From Spartobacteria bacterium (GTDB lineage: Bacteria; Verrucomicrobiota; Verrucomicrobiia; Chthoniobacterales; UBA10450), in contig PNAA01000034.1 in the NCBI GenBank assembly GCA_003169975.1, positions 153,929 through 217,928 of the forward strand: 64,000 nucleotides of DNA, given 5' to 3'. Position 1 is the first letter of the stretch; each line of letters starts with the position of its first letter. The notes beneath the pieces were generated by a model that worked only from the letters and a program-made list of their open reading frames with translations, did not search any database and was not told the DNA's origin. Below are positions 55,337 to 63,768 of the stretch, one piece after another. The translations under genes and the position numbers were made by a program.

Positions 55337-56029
55337 ATGATCCAGGCCAATTGTCGGGCGCGGTTCACAGCGGCTGATTTTCAATTTATCGTCCGCACTC
55401 TGGCCCGTTCGCCTAACGACCAGGTGTCCCTCGTCGATCTGCTGAGCGACGTCGAGACGCGCGACGCGGTGCTCGATCATCCGCGCCTCGTCGAGGCGAT
55501 TCTTTCCCACGCCGGACATCTCTCGATTTCATCCTCCTTTTACTTTTATGTCCTCGCCCGACATGTCTTGCAAAGGGCCGACATCACCGACCGCAAGCTC
55601 TCGGATTATGTCGGCTCGCTGCTCGAGACTTTTTCCCGCGCCAGCGGCTTGCGCCCGCCACATACCGAGGATGATTGCGGCCGCCAGTATCTTTCCGACA
55701 TCCTCATCGCGCTGACCCGCGCCACGGCCGAGCAAAGTTTTCTCCTCCGGGCGCACGTCGGGAATTACTCCCTTTTCGTGAGCGGTATCTTCCACGAGAA
55801 CGCCCAGCACCGCAGCCGGCGGGGCGCGCCTGACCTGGAGTTTTATGAGAAAATCGGGCGGACCAATTTCCAACTCGTCGCCTCGCACTCGACCGCGCGG
55901 CGCTGCGAGCTGAATGACGTCTACGAGGAACTGGCCGATCGTTTTCACGAGGTGCGGCTCGCGCTCAACCGTCTCTCCGACGAGCTGCTCAATCTCGACG
56001 ACGACCACAGCGCTTCGCTTTTGCTTTGA
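55337..56029 (+). CDS. Protein of unknown function, first of a coupled pair
   Basis: 230 residues from the ATG at 55337, preceded by a GGATCT-like sequence; earlier frame starts run back into the peroxidase gene. No signal peptide, membrane helix or recognised domain. It is rich in helix-forming segments (FYFYVLARHVLQRADITDRKLSDYVGSLLETFSRA). Its TGA overlaps the TTG start of the next gene. Both follow the DyP gene on the same strand. Confidence 0.65.
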   Translation: MIQANCRARFTAADFQFIVRTLARSPNDQVSLVDLLSDVETRDAVLDHPRLVEAILSHAGHLSISSSFYFYVLARHVLQRADITDRKLSDYVGSLLETFSRASGLRPPHTEDDCGRQYLSDILIALTRATAEQSFLLRAHVGNYSLFVSGIFHENAQHRSRRGAPDLEFYEKIGRTNFQLVASHSTARRCELNDVYEELADRFHEVRLALNRLSDELLNLDDDHSASLLL

Positions 56030-56742
56030 ACGAAACGCTCTTCAGTCAGATCCAGCGACTCTTCGAACGCACCTATGCCCAGGTCGGGATCAATCTCGAG
56101 GATTGCCTGATCGATCAGCGGCGCTGCCGCCAGCTGACCAAACTGGCGGGGGCGTCGGCCCGTGAGCTAAGCGAGCTGGCCCGGACGTTCCTGCGCACCG
56201 CGAACGATCAGCTTTACGTCGGCATTTACTATTCGCGCTGGCTCATCGAGCAACTCGAAGAACACGATCCGCGTGCTGGCCTAACGAATCGGAACATTCG
56301 TTCGCTCATCATGTTTGTCGAGGAAATCAACCACGCGCTGCATGCCGCAATCCAGTTCCGGAGCGGCGAGCGCCAGATCGCCTCGGAGGATTTTGCGCGC
56401 GATCTCGAGCTCCAGGCGCGGGTCGACACCTACCTTGTCCTACTCCTGTTCGTGGCCTTTTTTCGCAAGACGCAGCGGGTCTCGCGCACCGATCGCCGCT
56501 GGCTGCGGTTCCATCTTTTCGAGGCCCAGAATCCCGGGGCGTTTCAGGATGAGAATCTGCGCGGCCGCTACCTGGAAACGACCGAGCTGGCCGCGAGCTA
56601 TACGCGCTTTCTCGATACCATGAATGGGGCCCGCCGGCTTGAAGAGATCAGGAATTTTCGCGCGCTCGAGTACGACGCGAAGAAGCGACGCATCCTCGCA
56701 TTGATGGATGTCCCGCCCGCAGCGCCAGTTCCGCCGCCCTAA
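56026..56742 (+). CDS. Protein of unknown function, second of a coupled pair
   Basis: 238 residues from a TTG at 56026 that overlaps the preceding stop (TTGA). Almost all alpha-helical by eye (ARELSELARTFLRTANDQLYVGIYYSRWLIEQLEE; TYLVLLLFVAFFRKTQ). No recognised family. The last word copy of the window (56279) lies in it. It ends 4 bases from the converging MOSC gene. Confidence 0.65.
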   Translation: MNETLFSQIQRLFERTYAQVGINLEDCLIDQRRCRQLTKLAGASARELSELARTFLRTANDQLYVGIYYSRWLIEQLEEHDPRAGLTNRNIRSLIMFVEEINHALHAAIQFRSGERQIASEDFARDLELQARVDTYLVLLLFVAFFRKTQRVSRTDRRWLRFHLFEAQNPGAFQDENLRGRYLETTELAASYTRFLDTMNGARRLEEIRNFRALEYDAKKRRILALMDVPPAAPVPPP

Positions 56743-56746
56743 CAGA

Positions 56747-57499
56747 TCACTCAGGTTTCCTTTTCTCGGTCGCCGGACGGAGGAGTATTGTCTGTCCGAC
56801 CGCCAGTCGACCGATGCGAGTGACCGCGCCGTAGATTCCCGCGTTGTTCTGGTTCGCGCGAACGACCGCCTTCAGCACTTCCGGAGCAGGACTCGCTGAG
56901 TCGGGATCAAGGTTAACCATCGAGCAGCGAACGTCGCGCATCGTGACGGTGATGGCGGGGGCGTTGTCCCCCTCGCCGAATGAGAGTACACCGCCCAACC
57001 ACTCGTCCTCCTGGAAGGGAACCGATCGCAGTAAACGAACTAAAACATTCGGGCGAAATCGTCGCACGTCTGGGCTCCGCCCTGCGAGTCGTCCGATCTC
57101 GCGCACCGTATCGGAGGCGATCACGGAGATACTCGCTTCATCGAAGATGCCATGCCTCAACTGCATCATCTGCACGGGAGCCCCGTACCGACGTCCGACC
57201 TCCGTGGCCAAGTCCTCCCCGAAGACAGGCATCGCGTGGCCATCCGGCGCGCGAATATGCGTCGGAAGGTCTCCCTGTGCACCGTCTTCGCGGCGGTGGG
57301 GAGCAAACAGGAGCAGGTCGGGAAGCTTGCTTGCTGATAGCCACGGGAACCCGCTTTGGTCATCAATCCGCCGGAATGCCAGGCGTCTGTCACCATCGAG
57401 GCCGTGCCAGCCCAGCCTGGCGACCTCGAGTCGTTCGCCGCCCATGGACTTCACGGGATACCGGAAGATCGCCTCTACCTGTCCGATTTCTATAGACAT
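56747..57499 (-). CDS. MOSC domain protein
   Basis: 250 residues from the ATG at 57499, giving the standard beginning IGQVEAIFRYPVKSMGGE of the MOSC N-terminal barrel; an upstream extension is Arg-rich. The C-terminal MOSC domain has the conserved Cys in RDVRCSMVNLDP. MOSC proteins bind or deliver sulfur for molybdenum cofactor enzymes or act as such reductases. No molybdoenzyme gene is near, so its partner is unknown. Confidence 0.85.
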   Translation of the reverse strand: MSIEIGQVEAIFRYPVKSMGGERLEVARLGWHGLDGDRRLAFRRIDDQSGFPWLSASKLPDLLLFAPHRREDGAQGDLPTHIRAPDGHAMPVFGEDLATEVGRRYGAPVQMMQLRHGIFDEASISVIASDTVREIGRLAGRSPDVRRFRPNVLVRLLRSVPFQEDEWLGGVLSFGEGDNAPAITVTMRDVRCSMVNLDPDSASPAPEVLKAVVRANQNNAGIYGAVTRIGRLAVGQTILLRPATEKRKPE

Positions 57500-57799
57500 G
57501 CACGATCCGAGTCGGCCCAACGTCCCGGATGAGGCGCGGCGGGTCGAGCGCTTCCAACATGGCACAGCGACGCAATCCCGCCGTCGCCTCCAGCACGGTT
57601 GTTCGGCTTTGGCATGTATCAGATTTAATGCGGGAGGGCGGCCAGGTCAACTCGCACGACGGCCCCTCTCCCCGCCCTCTCCCCACTCGTTCCTCGCGGG
57701 GAGAGGGAGAAAAATTACCAGGGGGCGACGTAACCCAGGGCGGCGCTCGTCCCTCGTTTGCCCTGGGCTGATATATTTCGCCCCTTTGGGGCTGCGGCC
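57500..57799. repeat. Intergenic stretch with two hairpin repeats
   Basis: CCCTCTCCCC (57675-57684) pairs with GGGGAGAGGG (57698-57707). CCCAGGGC (57734-57741) pairs with GCCCTGGG (57760-57767) and is followed by CTGATATATTTCGCCCCTTTGGGGC. Both look like dispersed intergenic elements. No gene was recognised. Confidence 0.6.
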
Positions 57800-58027
57800 T
57801 TATCCCGCGTGGTCGATGACGATCTCGTAGTCGCCTTCGCCTTTCATGATCATGAAGCTGTCGCGGAGATCTTTGTTGAGATCGAAGTCGCTGCGCTTTT
57901 TGAATTTGTCCCCGACAACGACCGGCCCGGAGATTCGACCGAGAACGAAGGTGCGGAAATCGGCGCGGTCTTCTTTGTAACCGATGACGTACCAGAGGTT
58001 CTCGATGCAGGTGAGGTGATAGCCCAA
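57800..58027 (-). pseudogene. Remnant of a WYL-domain transcriptional regulator
   Basis: 75 codons match the WYL domain: ENLWYVIGYKEDRADFRTFVLGRISGPVVVGDKF. WYL domains sense ligands in DeoR/HTH-type regulators. The N-terminal DNA-binding part and the end of the domain are missing. The fragment is flanked by repeat sequence on both sides, so it is best read as a relic. Confidence 0.7.
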
Positions 58028-58039
58028 GCACCGCTATAG

Positions 58040-58155
58040 CCGAACATTGAACCGTTGAACCTTGAACGTCGAACCTTGAACATCGAACACCGAACAAAGC
58101 CAGGGACGCTGTGGAAAGCGTCCTTACCATGGATCGGTGAACTCGAACCTTGAAC
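58040..58155. repeat. Short degenerate repeats of TTGAAC / TCGAAC
   Basis: GAACATTGAACCGTTGAACC is followed by CTTGAACGTCGAACCTTGAA and further CGAACACCGAAC units, with one more at 58144. The array is irregular, with 7- to 14-base spacing and no uniform spacers, so it is a tandem-like intergenic element and not a CRISPR. Confidence 0.55.
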
Positions 58156-58177
58156 GAGGGTGGAAGTGAGGGCTACT

Positions 58178-58627
58178 TCAGGGTTTATGGGGCGCACCTG
58201 GGATGGAGTCCACCAACCATCGCTGGTGAAGGCCGAGGGCCAGGTCGCGGTATTCGTCGAGGTCCATGGGTTTAACCAGATATTCGCGCGCGCCCAGCCG
58301 CTTGGCGGTTTTGGCGTACGACTCGACAAGCGAGGAAGAGAGAACCACTACCGGCAGGGCGCTTAGCTCGGGATGAGATTGCAACAGGCGAAGGAGATCG
58401 AAGCCGTCCAGGGCGGGCATCCTGGGGTCCAACAGGAGCAGGTCTGGAAAGGGATGCTGGTTGCGATCCGAAAAAGGGGGTTCGCCCAGAAGATAATCCC
58501 ACGCCAGCTTCCCGTTGCAGACGTGGACCAGTTTATGAGTGAGAGGCGCCTTTTCAAACCCGCGGCGCAGCAGGACGAAATCGTCCGGATTATCCTCAGC
58601 AACCAAAATGCATTTCTGTTGGTTCAC
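58178..58627 (-). CDS. Stand-alone response regulator (receiver domain)
   Basis: 149 residues from the GTG at 58627, which overlaps the TAG stop of the kinase (TAGTG). An upstream TTG start is possible but the GTG keeps the usual short lead (NQQKCILVAEDNPDD). The phospho-acceptor is the Asp in LLLLDPRMP (about 67), with the conserved Asp pair in AEDNPDD and the Lys in YLVKPMD. There is no output domain, as in Rcp1/CheY-like regulators. It is coupled to the histidine kinase and is the last gene of the kai operon. Confidence 0.9.
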   Translation of the reverse strand: MNQQKCILVAEDNPDDFVLLRRGFEKAPLTHKLVHVCNGKLAWDYLLGEPPFSDRNQHPFPDLLLLDPRMPALDGFDLLRLLQSHPELSALPVVVLSSSLVESYAKTAKRLGAREYLVKPMDLDEYRDLALGLHQRWLVDSIPGAPHKP

Positions 58628-59826
58628 TAGGCGCGGTCCAGCTCGATCCAAAAGCGGCTGCCTTGTCCGAGTTCGGAGTCCACTCCGACTTGTCCGCCCA
58701 TTTTTTCAACCGCCTTTTTGACCATGCTTAAACCAAGGCCGGTTCCTTCGTATGCTGCATCATTGTGCACGCGCGAGAAGACGTCAAAGATTCTTCCCTG
58801 ATCTTTTGGCAAGATGCCGATACCATTGTCCTGGACCCAAAGGCGCAATCGGCCGTTGGTGGCTTCGGTCCAGAATTTAACACATGGGACGCGGCCAGGT
58901 GGAACGAACTTAAGGGCATTGCCGAGGAGATTTGAAACGCATTGACCCAAGGCCAGCTCATGGCCACGGACCTTGGCGGACGAGGCGACGATCTCGATAT
59001 TGGGGCCGCTCAGATTGGGATAAGTCTCTACTATCTCGCGCATCATTTTGTCGAGATCGAACGTGGCAACCTCATTCTTATCACCCGATAACCTGGTGTA
59101 GGCGAGCACGTCATGAATCAAGCGAGCGAGGCGATTAGCTGACGATTGGATGCGATCCAAATACGATTTCGCCTCGGATCCCAGCTTGTCTCCATATTCT
59201 TCCAGGAGGATTGCGACAAATCCCTGCATGGTGCGGAGCGGTGCGCGCATATCGTGAGAAACGATGTTGGAGAACGCTTCCAACGCTTCGTTCCGCTCCA
59301 ATAATTCTGCTGAAGTTTTCCGCAGCGCATTCTCGCTCTGCTTTCGTCCGGTGAGGTCGGTGACGATGACCGAAAACCCTTTGACACCGCTGGCGCTCAT
59401 GGAGCGCAACGAAAGTTGAACCGGACAGAAGGAGCCATCCGCGGCCTGGAGACTCCACTCCTCCGGGGGGCTGACGGGTTCGGTGGTCTTTAAATGAGTT
59501 TCCAGTTGGGGATGTTTATCTCGTGGAAAGAATTGTTGCCAGGAGGAGCCGATGACTTGTTCAAGAGGCGTTTTGGATAACTGGGAAAAACGGGTATTGG
59601 CATAGAGGATCGTTCCATCAGGAATAAGCATCAACGCCCCCTGGTTCATTTCTTCCACCAGGATGCGGTAGGGCATTTCGGCTCCCTGAAGTGTGAAAAT
59701 CTGGTCCCCATCCGGACCGGAGGCGACTAGTGCATCCACTTCGCCGCTACGAATGGCGTTTAAGGTTTCCTCGGCCTCGGCCAGCCGCGATTTAAGTTCC
59801 TCAATCTCGGTTTTAAGCTTTTCCAT
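58627..59826 (-). CDS. PAS-domain sensor histidine kinase of the kai operon
   Basis: 399 residues. A coiled-coil N-terminus (residues 1-28) is followed by a PAS domain (about 50-160, LMLIPDGTILYANTRFSQLSK), then HisKA with the phospho-His in SHDMRAPLR (about 191) and the ATPase lobe with the N box NLLGNALKF, DNGIG and GTGLGLS. No membrane helix, so it is cytoplasmic and senses an internal signal. It lacks the KaiB-like N-terminal domain of SasA. By position it should report KaiC/KaiB state to the response regulator downstream. Confidence 0.92.
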   Translation of the reverse strand: MEKLKTEIEELKSRLAEAEETLNAIRSGEVDALVASGPDGDQIFTLQGAEMPYRILVEEMNQGALMLIPDGTILYANTRFSQLSKTPLEQVIGSSWQQFFPRDKHPQLETHLKTTEPVSPPEEWSLQAADGSFCPVQLSLRSMSASGVKGFSVIVTDLTGRKQSENALRKTSAELLERNEALEAFSNIVSHDMRAPLRTMQGFVAILLEEYGDKLGSEAKSYLDRIQSSANRLARLIHDVLAYTRLSGDKNEVATFDLDKMMREIVETYPNLSGPNIEIVASSAKVRGHELALGQCVSNLLGNALKFVPPGRVPCVKFWTEATNGRLRLWVQDNGIGILPKDQGRIFDVFSRVHNDAAYEGTGLGLSMVKKAVEKMGGQVGVDSELGQGSRFWIELDRA

Positions 59827-59842
59827 GTGCCTCCTCGGATTC

Positions 59843-60181
59843 CTAGGCGGGACGCAAATCCAACCCGATCAAAATCCGATCAACATTGGTCATGTCACCG
59901 ATGAATTTCCGCAACGGCACCGGCAATTTTTTTATCAGGGTGGGAGCGGCGATGATTTGCTCTCCCTTGGCTAGACTGGGTTGCTGATAGATATCGATTA
60001 CTTCCAGGGTGTAACGGCCTTTCAGATGCGTTTCGCAAATCCGTTTGATGTTGGTGATGGCACGAAGGGATTTCGGGGTGGAGCCAGCCACATAGAGCCG
60101 CAGACAATATTTCTCGTCGGCGGCTTTGCTCAGCGTCTCTTTATATTTCATGGATTGCTCTTTGATGGATTCGGGCTTCAT
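59843..60181 (-). CDS. kaiB: KaiB-like protein, second copy
   Basis: 112 residues. The thioredoxin-like KaiB pattern is clear: [51 protein letters not shown] and [17 protein letters not shown]. It starts inside the stop of the first kaiB (ATGA overlap), so both are translated together. It differs from copy 1 at many positions while keeping the core motifs, suggesting division of labour rather than a recent duplication. It precedes the histidine kinase by 16 bases. Confidence 0.92.
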   Translation of the reverse strand: MKPESIKEQSMKYKETLSKAADEKYCLRLYVAGSTPKSLRAITNIKRICETHLKGRYTLEVIDIYQQPSLAKGEQIIAAPTLIKKLPVPLRKFIGDMTNVDRILIGLDLRPA

Positions 60182-60519
60182 GCAGTTTGATCGCCCTTTG
60201 GACGCAGATCCAGACCGACCAGGACACGTTCGGTGTCAGAAAGGTCCCCCAGGATTTTCCGGATCGGCACCGGCAGCTTCCGCACCAGGGTAGGGATGGC
60301 GAAAATCTGGTCGCCCTTGGCGAGAGTCGGATTTTTCAGCAGGTCAACCACCTCGATGTGGTATTTTCCGGGAATATATTGGGCGCAGATTTTTTTGAGA
60401 TTGGCAAAAGCAGTGACCGATTTCGAGGTTTGCCCTGCCACATAGAGTCTAAGCTCCCAAGCTTCCTGGCTTGGCATCTTTGAAGAGTTCTTTTTTTCTG
60501 CCTTGGCGGTTTTGCTCAT
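60178..60519 (-). CDS. kaiB: KaiB-like protein, first copy
   Basis: 113 residues. A charged N-terminal extension of about 20 residues is followed by the KaiB fold: [51 protein letters not shown] and [17 protein letters not shown]. In cyanobacteria KaiB switches to a thioredoxin-like fold when it binds KaiC CI. It lies 18 bases downstream of kaiC and overlaps the second kaiB. Confidence 0.93.
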   Translation of the reverse strand: MSKTAKAEKKNSSKMPSQEAWELRLYVAGQTSKSVTAFANLKKICAQYIPGKYHIEVVDLLKNPTLAKGDQIFAIPTLVRKLPVPIRKILGDLSDTERVLVGLDLRPKGDQTA

Positions 60520-60537
60520 TTGGTGGCTCCCTGGATT

Positions 60538-62280
60538 CTAGTCGCCCCGTGGTTTTTGAGATTTTGGCTCGACATCCGCCTGACGGTTGGCGGCCATGTT
60601 AAACCGGCTTTTGGCGTTGACCTGGTCGAGCAGAGTTTCCTCGGTAATCTCCTGGTTTAGCTCATCGATTTTTGCTTCCAATCCCGCTTTCAAGACCGCG
60701 ATTTGGGCGTCAGTGACCCCGCGTTCGCGCTCAATCTCTCGCTGGCGGCGATCCATTTGTGCCTTTCGCCGATCGGCCTCAGCCTTCTCGAGGCCGACCT
60801 GCTCGATCCGAGCGGAACCGGTCAGCACCGTGGTCGGGCCGGCATAAACATCCACCAGGCCGATCCCATGATTGGAGAGCAGAACCTCGCGGATCTGGTT
60901 GGAGTGCTCCATTCCACGCGCTTTCAGAATATAAAGCCCACGATTGCGTTCGCCACCCGACTCGATGTTGCGCAACAAGATCCAGACATCCATCAGGGAG
61001 GAGATCGCGATTTCCGATGTGCTGCTCTCGCCGGTGGTGAGGCTCGGGAACATAGCGGTGACTTGTTCCGTTTTGAAAAAATCAATCAGCCGGGTCAGCA
61101 TCGAACGCACTTCGATTTCGGTGCCCACGGTAATTAAATTAGTGACCGGGTCCATGACGACAACTCGGGGCTTGAATTTCTTTACGGCGTCATAAATGGT
61201 TAACAGGTGCATTTCCAACCCGTAGAGAGAAGGGCGGGAGGCGTGGAATTGCAGCAATTCTTTCTTCACCCACGGTTCGAGATTCACGCCAATGGAATTC
61301 ATGTTGCGCACGATCTGGTTTTGAGATTCCTCGAAAAGAAAATAGAGCGCGCGCTCCCCGCGTCGGCAAGCGGCGTCAACGAAAGCGGCCGCGATGCTTG
61401 TTTTGCCCGTCCCGGCCGTCCCGGAGACAAGAATACTGCTGCCCCGGTAATATCCTTTGCCGCCCAACATCGTATCCAGCCGCTCGACGCCGCTCGAAAT
61501 CCGTTCGCTCGAGGCGGGGTGATCCAATCCCATGGAAGTGACCGGCAGGACAGAGAACCCGTCTTTACTAATCAGGAACGGATACTCATTGGTTCCATGC
61601 ACCGACCCGCGATATTTCACCACGCGGAGACGGCGAGTGGAAAGCTGTTCGTTGACGCGATGGTCGAGCAAAATGACGCAGTCGGCCACATATTCCTCCA
61701 GCCCATGACGGGTCAACAGGCCCTCGCCGCGTTCGGCCGTAATGATGACGCTCACCCCCTTGTCCTTCAACCAACGGAACAGCCGCCGTAATTCGGAACG
61801 GAGAATGGCCTCGTTCGGCAGAGAGGCGAACAACCCCTCGAGTGTATCCAGCACGACCCGTTTGGCTTTGATGGAGTCAATGGCGTGATTCAAGCGGACG
61901 AACAGACCTTCCAGATCGTATTCGCCGGTTTCCTCAATTTCGCTGCGTTCGATCCGAACGTAGTCCAGGACGATTTTTTTCTGGGCGGACAAGGCGTCCA
62001 AGTCAAACCCGAGCGACGCGACATTCCTGGTCAACTCTTCCTCATTTTCTTCGAAAGACATGAAAACACCGGGCTCATTGTGCTCCACCGCGCCGCGGAC
62101 CAAAAATTCCATGGCCAGAAGGGTCTTGCCGCAACCGGCGTTGCCGCAGACCAGGGTGGGCCGGCCTTTGGGCAACCCGCCCCCCGTGATTTCATCCAGC
62201 CCGGAAATGCCGCTGGAGATTTTGTCTAATGGTCGAAGCTTTTTCGCTTTGCTTTTCGCTTGGCCGTTTTCTGTTTTCAT
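60538..62280 (-). CDS. kaiC: KaiC-family ATPase/autokinase
   Basis: 580 residues from the ATG at 62280; a longer frame to 62364 is Arg-rich. Two RecA-like domains are intact: CI with Walker A GNAGCGKT (46-53) and the catalytic Glu pair in MSFEENE (77-78); CII with Walker A GTAGTGKT (287-294) and Glu pair in FEESQ (317-318). The phosphorylation-site region reads AISSLMD, so two Ser (about 427-428) replace the Ser-Thr pair of cyanobacterial KaiC. The C-terminal 95 residues form a coiled coil. There is no kaiA here. Together with two kaiB genes, the kinase and the regulator it forms a five-gene timing-like operon. Confidence 0.95.
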   Translation of the reverse strand: MKTENGQAKSKAKKLRPLDKISSGISGLDEITGGGLPKGRPTLVCGNAGCGKTLLAMEFLVRGAVEHNEPGVFMSFEENEEELTRNVASLGFDLDALSAQKKIVLDYVRIERSEIEETGEYDLEGLFVRLNHAIDSIKAKRVVLDTLEGLFASLPNEAILRSELRRLFRWLKDKGVSVIITAERGEGLLTRHGLEEYVADCVILLDHRVNEQLSTRRLRVVKYRGSVHGTNEYPFLISKDGFSVLPVTSMGLDHPASSERISSGVERLDTMLGGKGYYRGSSILVSGTAGTGKTSIAAAFVDAACRRGERALYFLFEESQNQIVRNMNSIGVNLEPWVKKELLQFHASRPSLYGLEMHLLTIYDAVKKFKPRVVVMDPVTNLITVGTEIEVRSMLTRLIDFFKTEQVTAMFPSLTTGESSTSEIAISSLMDVWILLRNIESGGERNRGLYILKARGMEHSNQIREVLLSNHGIGLVDVYAGPTTVLTGSARIEQVGLEKAEADRRKAQMDRRQREIERERGVTDAQIAVLKAGLEAKIDELNQEITEETLLDQVNAKSRFNMAANRQADVEPKSQKPRGD

Positions 62281-62553
62281 CGTTGATTCTTCGCGGTCCG
62301 CCTTGACGTACGCTCTACGCGGCCCTCTGGGCAATAAACTTTTCATTGGATGCTGTGCTTTCATACGACCGGCGACCTGCCCAACAGAGTGAGATCAAAT
62401 GCTGGGCAGTTTTCAGCAGAAGGTCCGCGAGCTCGCCAATGCGCGCGGCCAAGAGGATGTATCTCTTAGTAGCCATCTGCAAGTGGGGGAAACACCCCAC
62501 GGTCCCGCCCCGATGAATCTCGTCGGAAATTAAAATAGTGATCTGCTCATGAT
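62281..62553. other. Upstream region of the kai operon
   Basis: About 270 bases between kaiC and the AI-2E family gene. It should contain the kai promoter. I see no clear gene, palindrome or terminator. The frame from 62315 to 62500 is not convincing. Confidence 0.4.
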
Positions 62554-63729
62554 TTAAGCAGGGATTTGGGGGTTGAGATCGGCTTCCGGCAGAGGACTTT
62601 TTTTGCGCCGCAGGGCGAGCAGCTTTAGATTGTCAAAGATGCTGTTTGACTCACTGGTGAGAAGCTCGCTGATGTGGGACAAAGAGGGGACGCGGTCACA
62701 GATGACTTTGATCGAGACGAGAAAGGGAACTGACAATAGAGCTCCGGGCACGCCCCAGAGCCAGGTCCAGAAGATTAAGGAGGCAAAAATGACCACCGGG
62801 TTGAGCGTGAAACGGCGGCCGAGCAGCACCGGCGTGATGAAGTTGGCTTCCAACAGGTGGAGCAGCAAATACCACGCGGGCGGAAGGAGTCCTTTCCACA
62901 GGCTATCGAAGGTGAGCAGCCCCACCATGGCCAGTGAGAGGATTCCGGCTACGGGGCCGAAGTAGGGGACAAAATTAAACAGCGCGACGAGCGCGCCCCA
63001 CATGGCGGCGTTTGGCACCCCCAGCCAGTAAAGGCCGCCACTGGCGATAACACCCAGGCCGATGTTGATCAGCGAAACTGAGAACAGGTAATTGGAAATG
63101 TTTTGTTGAATCTCGTGGCTGATGTCCACCGCGCGCTTCTTGTCGTGCATGGTAGGCATCACCCGGACCAGCTTCTGCAAGAATAAGTCCCCCGAGGCGA
63201 GCAACAGATAGAACAACACCAGCGTCTCTCCCACCCCCACCAGAAAGGTTCCCGTCCAGCTCAGCAGCGAGGCGGAGCCGCGTTCACTCTTGACCTGGAC
63301 CGTGGGGGCTTTCTTTTCTGCTTCTCTTTTTTCTTCTTCGGTGGCTCCCAGATTGTTGACGGCCGCCGCCGCCTCGCTGAAGCGCGCGAGGCGCGGAAAG
63401 ATTTTCAGAACCCGCTGCCGCAAGTCGGTCATGTGTTGCGGCGCTCCATTCATCCACGTCAACGCCGGACGGCCCAATTGGAAGAAGCCAATCCCGATGG
63501 TGGACACCAGAACGCAAAGCACGACCGCGGCGGAGAGCGCCGGTGGAATGTGGCAGCAGGACAACCAGCGGATAAGCGGTTTCAACGTCATTCCCGCAAT
63601 ACAGGCCAGGACGACAGGCAAGACCACGGGACGGGCGAAGTAAAGAAAGGCAATCACACCGAGCACAATCAAGACGATTTGCAATGGCGTTGCTTTGGCC
63701 ACCGTTGGGCTGTTCGGTTCAACTGACAT
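62554..63729 (-). CDS. AI-2E family (PerM-like) transporter
   Basis: 391 residues with about eight membrane helices. The N-terminal ARPVVLPVVLACIAGMTLKPLIRWL, a cytoplasmic/periplasmic loop (about 105-165), and the C-terminal region FNFVPYFGPVAGIL and LLHLLEANFITPVLLGRRFTLNPVVIF are typical of the AI-2E/PerM exporter family. Members export autoinducer-2 or act as Na+/H+-type antiporters; no substrate can be assigned. It is on the same strand upstream of the kai operon but separated by a 270-base gap. Confidence 0.9.
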   Translation of the reverse strand: MSVEPNSPTVAKATPLQIVLIVLGVIAFLYFARPVVLPVVLACIAGMTLKPLIRWLSCCHIPPALSAAVVLCVLVSTIGIGFFQLGRPALTWMNGAPQHMTDLRQRVLKIFPRLARFSEAAAAVNNLGATEEEKREAEKKAPTVQVKSERGSASLLSWTGTFLVGVGETLVLFYLLLASGDLFLQKLVRVMPTMHDKKRAVDISHEIQQNISNYLFSVSLINIGLGVIASGGLYWLGVPNAAMWGALVALFNFVPYFGPVAGILSLAMVGLLTFDSLWKGLLPPAWYLLLHLLEANFITPVLLGRRFTLNPVVIFASLIFWTWLWGVPGALLSVPFLVSIKVICDRVPSLSHISELLTSESNSIFDNLKLLALRRKKSPLPEADLNPQIPA

Positions 63730-63768
63730 GAGGTGTAACCCCGCCTGAAATTGACGCGGCGGTCCGCG

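Noticed and set aside
58040..58155. Possible CRISPR array of GAAC-containing units
   Set aside because: Units are only 6 to 14 bases, irregular, without unique spacers of constant length, and no cas gene is present.
62315..62500. A 61-codon minus-strand frame upstream of kaiC
   Set aside because: No ribosome-binding site, no similarity, and it sits where the kai promoter is expected.
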